Shown here piece after piece: positions 57,384 through 64,000 of a stretch of 64,000 nucleotides of DNA (within the stretch, counting starts at the first letter, position 1; each line of letters opens with the position of its first letter). Origin of the DNA: Methylomonas sp. MK1 (lineage in GTDB: Bacteria; Pseudomonadota; Gammaproteobacteria; Methylococcales; Methylomonadaceae); NCBI RefSeq assembly GCF_000365425.1, contig NZ_AQOV01000001.1, positions 2,294,001 to 2,358,000 of the forward strand, given 5' to 3'. The position numbers were made by a program, and so were the translations under genes. Under the pieces are notes generated by a model. That model did no database searches. It saw nothing but the letters and a program-made list of their open reading frames with translations, and was not told the origin of the DNA.

Positions 57384-58841
57384 ATGAAATTTAAAAATTT
57401 TTTATCGTTAAAGTCCCTGATCGTCCTGGGCTTTGTCATTGCGGTGATTCCGCTGTTTCTGGCCGTCATGTACGCCGCTTTCGGCATGCGCGAAACCTCG
57501 GCGCTGGGCCGCACCGTCAACACGCATGTCTTCGAACAAACCAAAACCATCCGCCTGGTTTTACAAAAAGCCTCCGATATAGAGCGTAAGGCCAAGCTGT
57601 TTGTGTTGCTGTCCGACCCGACACTGCGCCAACCCTACGAACGGCAATCCTACGAAACAGTGCGGGCCTCGTTTAAACAGGCGTTAGGCGATTTGCTTAA
57701 ATTGCATGTCGACAACAAAATCGCACTGCTGGTCAACGAATTATCCGAGAAGGAAAATCTGATTTATCAACAAATCATCGGCTCGGATGACGAAAACAAT
57801 CTGGAATTGCCGATAGACGAGGCTTTCCAGGGTTTGCGCGAATCGGCCGCCACCCTATCCCGCGAGTTTGAAAACCACGTCGATCACGAATTCAACGAAC
57901 TGCACCAATTGTCGGAATCGCTGGAGCATGGTCTGTTGGTCAAGGGCGCGGTATTGCTGGCAATTTCGTTCAGCGTGATCGCCATCCTGTTGATCGTGTT
58001 ATCGCGTTCGATGCGGCAACTTGACGTATCGATACGGCGTTTGGGCGCGGGCGAATTGGCCGAACCGATTCTGGTCAACGGTCCGTCGGATTTACGTTAT
58101 CTGGGCAACCGTTTGGAGTGGCTGCGCACTCACTTGCTGGAACTGGAAGTGTCCAAACAACAATTTATGCAAAACGTCGCCCGCGAGATAGAACTGCCGT
58201 TGGCAAGCCTGCGCCAGGATGCCGAACTGTTGGCCGGGGAAACCGACTACGACCCCAACAGCAAGCGGGAAAACACGGTGTTGCATTTATGCGCCAATAT
58301 CGAAAAGTTAAACACCGTATCCGAGGAACTGCTGCGCTACAGCCGGATCAACTCCCTGCCCGACAGCAAACGCAAGGAAAGTGTAAACATCAAAGATTTG
58401 CTGGAAACCGTCATTGACGATTTTCAACCCGTTTTAAGCAGTAAAGCTATTGCTATCCGCATGCTGGCACGGCCGGTGGAAATTTCCGGCATTCCCGAGC
58501 AATTGCGTGCGATCATCGAACAATTGCTGACCAACGCCGTGAAATTTTCGCCGGAAGGCGGCGAAATTCGCGTCATATTGCGCGACGCCGGCACGCTAAT
58601 GGAACTGGAAGTGGAAGACGAAGGCCCAGGTATCGCCGCCGACGAACGCGATCATATCTTCGAACCGTTTTATCGCGGCAAGGCTGGCGATACAGGCGAT
58701 AGTGATGGCCCCGGCCTGGGCTTGGCCATCGTCAAGGAATACGTCGCCAATCATCAAGGCAAAGTCGAAGTCATCGATGCCCGTCAAGACCAACAAGGAG
58801 CCCGCATCCGGGTTCAAATTCCGTTAAACGGGGAGAATTGA
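57384..58841 (+). CDS. QseE/GlrK-like sensor protein lacking the phosphoacceptor His
   Basis: 485 residues: membrane helix (about 11-31), periplasmic helical sensor region (about 35-185), second membrane helix (about 187-207), HAMP (about 208-260), then DHp and ATPase domains. The H-box reads FMQNVAREIELPLASL: Arg267 (codon CGC, 58182-58184) takes the place of the His in the usual SHELRTPL. The ATPase motifs are intact (EQLLTNAVKFS, DEGPGIA, IFEPFYRG, GPGLGLAIV), so ATP may still be bound. It overlaps the QseG-like gene by 4 bp. It cannot autophosphorylate on His in the normal way; a regulatory pseudokinase is suggested. Confidence 0.9.
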   Translation: MKFKNFLSLKSLIVLGFVIAVIPLFLAVMYAAFGMRETSALGRTVNTHVFEQTKTIRLVLQKASDIERKAKLFVLLSDPTLRQPYERQSYETVRASFKQALGDLLKLHVDNKIALLVNELSEKENLIYQQIIGSDDENNLELPIDEAFQGLRESAATLSREFENHVDHEFNELHQLSESLEHGLLVKGAVLLAISFSVIAILLIVLSRSMRQLDVSIRRLGAGELAEPILVNGPSDLRYLGNRLEWLRTHLLELEVSKQQFMQNVAREIELPLASLRQDAELLAGETDYDPNSKRENTVLHLCANIEKLNTVSEELLRYSRINSLPDSKRKESVNIKDLLETVIDDFQPVLSSKAIAIRMLARPVEISGIPEQLRAIIEQLLTNAVKFSPEGGEIRVILRDAGTLMELEVEDEGPGIAADERDHIFEPFYRGKAGDTGDSDGPGLGLAIVKEYVANHQGKVEVIDARQDQQGARIRVQIPLNGEN

Positions 58842-59422
58842 GGAACATGCAGGCACTATTTATGCGCGTATTGACGCTGATCGCATCATTGTTGGCCATC
58901 AGCGGCTGCGCCGAGGTGGATTCCAGCGTCAGGGAACATTTTCCAACCATTCACAGCGCCCCGGTGGTGCATTCCGATATAGACGAGCTGCTGGAATTCG
59001 GCAACAACCTGGCCAACATGACCACGGCGGGTCGCACCGAGACTTGCCGGTCTTTAGTGAAACGCCAAAAAGACGAACCCGAGATTGGAGTGTTATTGCA
59101 TTTGATGGTGGGCCGCCTGTTATCCGATGCCTGCGGCGACATTCCCAAAATTCTGGATGAAATTGCCGGCATCCCCCCCTCGGGCTTGAGCGACGAACGC
59201 ATGCGCCACCTGGTTGCCATTCACACCGAAGCCTTAAAGCGCATCAACAGCGCATCAAGGAAACTCGGCTCATTGGAACGGAAACAAAAAACCGTGCAAA
59301 ACGTGCTGGAAACCAAAGACGCCGCCGGTTCCAAGAAAGAAGAATCAAGACTGCTGCGCGAAAAACTGGAAGCCATCCGTTCGATGGAAAAGCAATTGGA
59401 CGAGACTAGCGAAGGCAAATAA
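58838..59422 (+). CDS. QseG-like outer-membrane lipoprotein
   Basis: 194 residues with signal peptide and lipobox ISGC (Cys about residue 24), a helical body with two further Cys (ETCRSL, SDACGDI) likely bonded, and a C-terminal coiled coil rich in Glu/Lys. Size, position after the QseE-like gene and the pattern match QseG/YfhG, which activates QseE in enterics. ATG overlaps the preceding stop region by 4 bp. Confidence 0.75.
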   Translation: MRNMQALFMRVLTLIASLLAISGCAEVDSSVREHFPTIHSAPVVHSDIDELLEFGNNLANMTTAGRTETCRSLVKRQKDEPEIGVLLHLMVGRLLSDACGDIPKILDEIAGIPPSGLSDERMRHLVAIHTEALKRINSASRKLGSLERKQKTVQNVLETKDAAGSKKEESRLLREKLEAIRSMEKQLDETSEGK

Positions 59423-59427
59423 AGCCA

Positions 59428-61014
59428 ATGTTTCGGTTTCGCTTGGCGATAGTCATTGTTGTTTCTTTCTGCTTTGTGTTGAGTTTGGGCATTGCCTTGT
59501 ATTGGGGAGCCAACGAAGTAGCTCGCTATTTTCAGCACAGCCAAACCGCTTACGAAACCTTCGACGATTACGAACAGCTGTCGCAAGAAGCCTATCGCCA
59601 TTTCAAACAACGCATGGACCGGCTGATCACGGCCAACCCTAATTCGGAAACCGGCGTGGAGTCTTCCAAGCGCCGTCTTTACGAGGCCATGCAAACGCTA
59701 CGCGACACTGCCGTCAAAACGCCGGGTACAGACAGCGCCAGCGAAGACTGGACCAATAAACCCGCAGAATTGGAGAAAGTCGCCCATCTCACCGCTTTCC
59801 TGGAAGCCAGCGAATATCGCTTCGAAGAAGTCGAGCGGCTGCGCTTGCAAGGTAAGCTAACTACCGCCGTGCAGGCTTTGGCTAAATTCACCGAGGAAGA
59901 AATCGACGGTAAGTTTCAACCCTTGATTGACGCCGCCATTAACGCCGAGCGGGAAAAAGCCAGGAAAGCCAAGCGGGAGTTGGAGATTTTGGTCGAAAAG
60001 TCGCGCTGGACGGCGATTTTAGCTTCGTTAACCGCGGCGTTATTCAGCTTGGTAGCCGGCATCATGTTGCTCCGCGCGTTTAAAAAACCTATCGAAGCGC
60101 TAATGAAAGGCACGGACGAAATCGCCTCCGGCAACCTGGATTACCGGATTGCCTTAGACAGCCGGGACGAATTTGCGTATCTGGCCAGCCACTTCAATCA
60201 AATGGCCAAGGAACTGGAAGTCCAACAAGATAAACTACGCGAAGGCCGCGCCGTGTTGGAAGAGCGAGTGACCGAGCGGACCTTTGAACTTAATCTGTTG
60301 AACGAAGAATTAAAGCGCATGGATAATGCCCGCCGTGAGTTTTTGGCGGACATCAGCCATGAACTGCGCACGCCGATCACGGTGATTCGCGGCGAGGCGG
60401 AAGTGACGCTACGCGGCCAGGACCGCGACGCCGAAGAATATAAAGACGCATTGCAGCGCATCGTGGAGCTATCGATGCAGTTGGGCAAATACGTGAACGA
60501 TTTACTGTTTCTGGCCCGCGCCGACACGGCCAATCTGCAATTCGAATGGAATAAAGTCGACTTGGCGGATTTGGTGGCCAGCAGCGTCGAGGATTTTCAG
60601 GTGATGGCGCAAGAGTATTCGATTTCGGTCAGTCTGGACGCGCCGTCCGGGCCGCTACTGGTGCGAGGCGATAAGCAGCGGCTACGGCAAGTGCTGTTCA
60701 TTCTGGGCGAAAATGCCTGCCGCTATTCCAAACCGCTCGGCCATATCGCCGTGGCTTTATGGCGCGACGGCAAACAGGCCTGTTTCAGCCTGACCGATCA
60801 GGGCATAGGCATACCGACCGAGGATCTGGAGCGCATTTTCGAACGCCACTTCCGCAGCAGCAACGCCCAACATTCGCGAGATGACGGCTCCGGCCTGGGT
60901 TTGCCGATGGCCAAATCCATCCTGCAAGCTCACGGCGGGCAAATCGCGGTGCGTAGTGTCGAAAACGCCGGATCGACATTTACGGTTACACTACCCCTGC
61001 TTACGGTAGCATAA
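59428..61014 (+). CDS. Membrane sensor histidine kinase
   Basis: 528 residues: membrane helix (about 7-27), periplasmic helical region, second helix (about 195-217), HAMP (about 218-270), coiled coil, then DHp with intact H-box ISHELRTPI (H311) and ATPase domain with GENACRYS, DQGIGIP, IFERHF and GSGLGLPMAK. Signal unknown. 13 bp before a response-regulator gene, so the pair is almost certainly a two-component system; the QseE-like pseudokinase and lipoprotein immediately upstream may modulate it. Confidence 0.93.
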   Translation: MFRFRLAIVIVVSFCFVLSLGIALYWGANEVARYFQHSQTAYETFDDYEQLSQEAYRHFKQRMDRLITANPNSETGVESSKRRLYEAMQTLRDTAVKTPGTDSASEDWTNKPAELEKVAHLTAFLEASEYRFEEVERLRLQGKLTTAVQALAKFTEEEIDGKFQPLIDAAINAEREKARKAKRELEILVEKSRWTAILASLTAALFSLVAGIMLLRAFKKPIEALMKGTDEIASGNLDYRIALDSRDEFAYLASHFNQMAKELEVQQDKLREGRAVLEERVTERTFELNLLNEELKRMDNARREFLADISHELRTPITVIRGEAEVTLRGQDRDAEEYKDALQRIVELSMQLGKYVNDLLFLARADTANLQFEWNKVDLADLVASSVEDFQVMAQEYSISVSLDAPSGPLLVRGDKQRLRQVLFILGENACRYSKPLGHIAVALWRDGKQACFSLTDQGIGIPTEDLERIFERHFRSSNAQHSRDDGSGLGLPMAKSILQAHGGQIAVRSVENAGSTFTVTLPLLTVA

Positions 61015-61027
61015 GAGGGATTTTCAT

Positions 61028-61756
61028 ATGAATGAGAAATACATGACAACCAATACTCTGACGGGGATAGGCTATATGCGGGTGCTGATGGTTGAAGACG
61101 ACGAGCGCATCATCGATTTCGTACAACGCGGCTTAAAAGCCGAGGGCTATGCCGTAGAGGTGGCCCGCAGTGGGCAAGAGGCCATTGCCTTGGGTACCGA
61201 GGGCAGCTTTCAGGTGATCATTCTGGACTTGGGCCTGCCGGACATGAACGGCCGGCAGATTTGCGAACGTTTGCGCAGCAACAGCATCGACACCCCGATT
61301 TTGATGCTGACCGCGCGCGATACTGTGCAAGACAAAGTGGCCGGCCTACGCTCCGGCGCCGACGACTATATGACCAAGCCGTTCGCGTTTGAAGAATTAC
61401 TGGCCCGTATCGAAGTTTTACTCAGGCGGCGCGGCGGCGAAGTGAAGCAGGACGATAAAGAATTGCGTATCGAAGACCTGGTACTCAACGGCGAAACCCA
61501 CGAGGTACGCCGCGGCGATAACGTCATCGAGTTAACACCCAAGGAGTTTGCTTTGCTGGAATGCTTTATGCGCATGCCGGGTAAAGTGTTGAGCCGCACG
61601 CGAATTCTGGAACAAGTCTGGGGCTATAGCGCCGATCCGCTGACCAATGTGGTGGATGTTTATATTCGCCAGCTACGGCGTAAAATCGACGACGATTACG
61701 AGCTGAAATTGCTGAAAACCGTGCGCGGCTTTGGTTACAAAATGGATGCGTCTTGA
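61028..61756 (+). CDS. OmpR/PhoB-family response regulator
   Basis: 242 residues: receiver domain with acidic pocket (VEDDERI), phosphoacceptor D67 (ILDLGLP), T/K in LMLTAR and MTKPF, and a C-terminal winged helix (ELTPKEFALLECF...VDVYIRQLRRKID). AGAGGG precedes the ATG at 61028, giving 16 extra residues before the receiver; an internal ATG at 61076 is the alternative. Confidence 0.94.
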   Translation: MNEKYMTTNTLTGIGYMRVLMVEDDERIIDFVQRGLKAEGYAVEVARSGQEAIALGTEGSFQVIILDLGLPDMNGRQICERLRSNSIDTPILMLTARDTVQDKVAGLRSGADDYMTKPFAFEELLARIEVLLRRRGGEVKQDDKELRIEDLVLNGETHEVRRGDNVIELTPKEFALLECFMRMPGKVLSRTRILEQVWGYSADPLTNVVDVYIRQLRRKIDDDYELKLLKTVRGFGYKMDAS

Positions 61757-61879
61757 GTTAGATCCGCGAGATTTTGTCTCCAGGCGCCGCTAACAGCAGC
61801 CTAGCCGGCCGCCGCCCACAAACCTTGGTAAGCTAAGTCATTACACAAACCAGCGCCAACCCGAACCCACGCGCCTCCT

Positions 61880-62572
61880 ATGCAACTCACCCTGCTCGAC
61901 CCGGATCATCCGCACCAAGCCTTTCCGCCACTGCATAAGGCCTTGAAACAACCCAACGGCTTATTGGCCTTTGGCGGCTGTCTGTCGCCGCAGCGCATCG
62001 TCAACGCCTACCGGCACGGGGTATTTCCCTGGTTCAATCCCGGCGAGCCTATTCTGTGGTGGTCGCCCGACCCGCGATTGGTATTGTTTCCCGAACATCT
62101 GAATATTTCTCGCAGCCTGGCGAAAACCCTGCGTAAGCAATTATTCGAGATTCGTTACGACAGCGCTTTTCGCCAAGTGATCGATGCGTGCGCGGCGCCG
62201 CGTAGCGAAGACGGCGGCACCTGGATTACCGACGACATCCGCCAAGCCTATATCACCCTACACCACCTGGGTATCGCGCACAGCTGCGAAGCCTGGCTGG
62301 ACGGCCAATTGGTGGGCGGCCTGTACGGCATTGCCATTGGCCAAGTGTTTTTCGGCGAATCGATGTTTCATCGTAAAACCGACGCCTCCAAAGTGGTGTT
62401 TGTGCATCTGGTTCAGCAACTCAGCGCTTGGGGTTATCAAGTCATCGACTGTCAGGTCAGCAGCGAACACTTACTCAGCCTTGGCGCGGCGGAAATCCCT
62501 CGCAGCCGCTTTGTAGAACTGCTGGACAGGCTTTGCGATCAAACACCGACGCCCGACGCTTGGCAAGCATGA
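61880..62572 (+). CDS. aat: Leucyl/phenylalanyl-tRNA-protein transferase
   Basis: 230 residues. Adds Leu or Phe to N-terminal Lys/Arg of proteins, marking them for ClpAP. Family motifs FPPLHKALKQPNGLLAFGG, YRHGVFPWF and WWSPDPR, and FFGESMFH are present. Its stop overlaps the bpt start (ATGA). Confidence 0.97.
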   Translation: MQLTLLDPDHPHQAFPPLHKALKQPNGLLAFGGCLSPQRIVNAYRHGVFPWFNPGEPILWWSPDPRLVLFPEHLNISRSLAKTLRKQLFEIRYDSAFRQVIDACAAPRSEDGGTWITDDIRQAYITLHHLGIAHSCEAWLDGQLVGGLYGIAIGQVFFGESMFHRKTDASKVVFVHLVQQLSAWGYQVIDCQVSSEHLLSLGAAEIPRSRFVELLDRLCDQTPTPDAWQA

Positions 62573-63291
62573 GTTCCATCCCGATTTGGCTGGACAGCGG
62601 CCATGCCTGCGGCTATCTGGACGACCGTCTGGCACGTTCCGGCTTCGTGCATCCGTCGGTGGAGATGGACACCGCGCTGTATTCGCAACTCATCGCCCAA
62701 GGCTTCCGGCGTAGCGGCGACCATGTCTACAAACCCTATTGCGAAGCTTGCCAGGCTTGCGTGCCGACGCGCTTACCGGTGTCGTCATTCCTACCGGACC
62801 GTAAGCAAAAGCGCTGCATCAAGCGCAATGCGCAAACCCGGATAGTGGTCAAAGACGCCGAGTTCGACCCGCGTCATTTCCAGCTGTATCAACGCTATCT
62901 AAACGCCCGTCACGACAAACCCGGCGAAGATACCGAAACCACGCCGGATGACTACATCAAATTCCTCGGTAGCAGTTGGTGCGACACGATGTTTGTGGAG
63001 TTTTTGATTGGCGGCCAATTGGCGGCCGTAGCGGTGGTCGACGTGGTAGCCGACGGTTTGTCGGCGGTGTATACCTTTTTTGACCCGGATTTTGCCGACT
63101 ACAGCCCCGGCGTTTACGCCGTGTGTTGGCAAATCGAAACCGCCAAACAATTGGGCCTGGAATATGTTTATCTGGGCTACTGGATCAAAGACTGTCGTAA
63201 AATGCGCTACAAAATCGATTATCAACCACTGTCCGGCCTGATAGACGGCCAGTGGCAAGCTATTTCAAAACAAACATTCAACGAGGACTAA
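62569..63291 (+). CDS. bpt: Aspartate/glutamate leucyltransferase (N-end rule)
   Basis: 240 residues; transfers Leu to N-terminal Asp/Glu. Conserved Cys motif CEACQACVP near residue 48-56, RNAQTR, and YLGYWIKDCRKMRYK near the C-terminus match Bpt/Ate1-like transferases. Forms an operon with aat, as in many non-enteric proteobacteria. Confidence 0.95.
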   Translation: MSSIPIWLDSGHACGYLDDRLARSGFVHPSVEMDTALYSQLIAQGFRRSGDHVYKPYCEACQACVPTRLPVSSFLPDRKQKRCIKRNAQTRIVVKDAEFDPRHFQLYQRYLNARHDKPGEDTETTPDDYIKFLGSSWCDTMFVEFLIGGQLAAVAVVDVVADGLSAVYTFFDPDFADYSPGVYAVCWQIETAKQLGLEYVYLGYWIKDCRKMRYKIDYQPLSGLIDGQWQAISKQTFNED

Positions 63292-63294
63292 GCC

Positions 63295-63861
63295 GTGCCA
63301 AAAGCCAACGAACTGAAAAAGGGAACCGCCATCGAAATCAACGGCGAACCGTATGTGGTCAAAAACATCGATGTGCGCAACCCCACTTCGCGCGGCGCCA
63401 CCACGCTTTACAAAGTCCGTTTCACCCACATGAAAACCCGGCAGAAGCTGGACGAAACCTACAAAAGCGACGAGATGTTGAAAGCCGCCGATTGCTCGCG
63501 TTGCAACGTGCAATATTCCTATCAAGACGGCGACACCTATTACTTCATGAACGCCGAAACCTACGAGCAATACAGCTTGTCTGCGGAAGATTTGGAAGGC
63601 CAGACCGAGTATTTATCGGACGGCTTGGAAGGCATCATCATGCTCCTGATGGACGACGCGGCGCTGGGCATCCAGTTACCCACCACCATCACGCTGCAAA
63701 TCGTCGAAACCCCGCCATCCATGAAAGGCTCCAGCGCCACCAAACGCACCAAAACCGCCAAACTCAGTACCGGGCTGGAAGTGCAAGTCCCCGAATATAT
63801 AGAATCCGGCGAGATGATCAAGGTCAATACCGACACCGGCGAGTTTTCATCGCGGGCGTAA
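63295..63861 (+). CDS. efpL: Elongation factor P-like protein EfpL (YeiP)
   Basis: 188 residues, three beta-barrel domains. The tip loop NPTSRGATTLYK carries Arg33 instead of the modified Lys of EF-P and is longer, the signature of EfpL, which relieves ribosome stalling. Start is GTG 63295, 3 bp after bpt. Confidence 0.93.
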   Translation: MPKANELKKGTAIEINGEPYVVKNIDVRNPTSRGATTLYKVRFTHMKTRQKLDETYKSDEMLKAADCSRCNVQYSYQDGDTYYFMNAETYEQYSLSAEDLEGQTEYLSDGLEGIIMLLMDDAALGIQLPTTITLQIVETPPSMKGSSATKRTKTAKLSTGLEVQVPEYIESGEMIKVNTDTGEFSSRA

Positions 63862-63881
63862 CACCGCCCACCCCGCCCCAA

Positions 63882-63907
63882 CCGCCGACCGAATCAGCCG
63901 TCGGCGG
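63882..63907. repeat. Inverted repeat after efpL
   Basis: CCGCCGAC and GTCGGCGG, perfect 8-bp arms around a 10-base loop, 20 bp after the efpL stop. No T-run follows on the plus strand, so a terminator role is uncertain. Confidence 0.4.
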
Positions 63908-64000
63908 CAACGGCTTCACTAAATCACCTCGCTCGTTGCTCAGCACACCTCAAATCATGATTGGCGGCATGCCCGAATTCGTGTCGGAGCCGCAATGATT

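Overview
The window looks like the chromosome of a gammaproteobacterial methanotroph close to Methylomonas (Methylococcaceae). The reasons are the 16S rRNA 5' end at the left edge, a XoxF-like PQQ alcohol dehydrogenase with XoxJ, a cytochrome c and a pqqA gene, PEP-CTERM/VPLPA-CTERM proteins, and generally gammaproteobacterial housekeeping genes. The genus call is inference; no database was searched.

Layout. 1-860: 5' part of a 16S rRNA gene (minus strand) with its leader, boxA and a strong sigma-70 promoter. 0.86-5.9 kb: tyrS, an M23 peptidoglycan hydrolase, anmK, erpA, sixA. 5.7-13.1 kb (minus): a heme d1 gene set, cytochrome cd1-family protein - cytochrome c - nirC - (cold-shock/Excalibur gene) - nirF-D-L-G-H-J - small unknown gene, with a divergent MarR regulator carrying a C-terminal Cys cluster. 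13.9-25.7 kb: pdxA-rsmA, adk, leuC-leuD-leuB-asd, fimV, and a B12-type radical SAM protein. 25.7-27.4 kb: an SDR protein and a VPLPA-CTERM protein. 28.5-34.8 kb: a 6.2-kb element integrated in the 3' end of tRNA-Arg(CCT), bounded by 48-bp perfect direct repeats and holding a tyrosine integrase, a coiled-coil membrane protein, an antitoxin and broken toxin, an IS21-family element and a DUF1566/PEP-CTERM protein.

34.8-49.3 kb is a flagellar locus. ycgR, flgN, flgM and flgA lie on minus; cheV, cheR and flgB-C-D-E-F-G-H-I-J-K-L lie on plus. Sigma-54-type promoters precede flgA and flgB and a sigma-28-type promoter precedes flgM, the usual hierarchy of hook/basal-body genes versus anti-sigma factor. 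49.9-53.4 kb (minus) is the PQQ dehydrogenase cluster, ending in a 24-codon pqqA. 54.2-57 kb holds a secreted protein of unknown role, a decayed IS5-type transposase, a small unknown gene and a NifX-family protein. 57.4-61.8 kb is a signalling locus: a QseE/GlrK-like kinase whose phosphoacceptor His is replaced by Arg, a QseG-like lipoprotein, an intact sensor kinase and an OmpR-type regulator. 61.9-63.9 kb carries aat, bpt and efpL.

The points most worth following are the His-less kinase beside a complete two-component pair, the heme d1 cluster with a foreign-looking cold-shock/Excalibur gene inside it and a Cys-rich MarR protein in front, the pqqA attached to an atypical XoxF cluster, and the tRNA-Arg element whose IS21 copy sits on a deletion junction.
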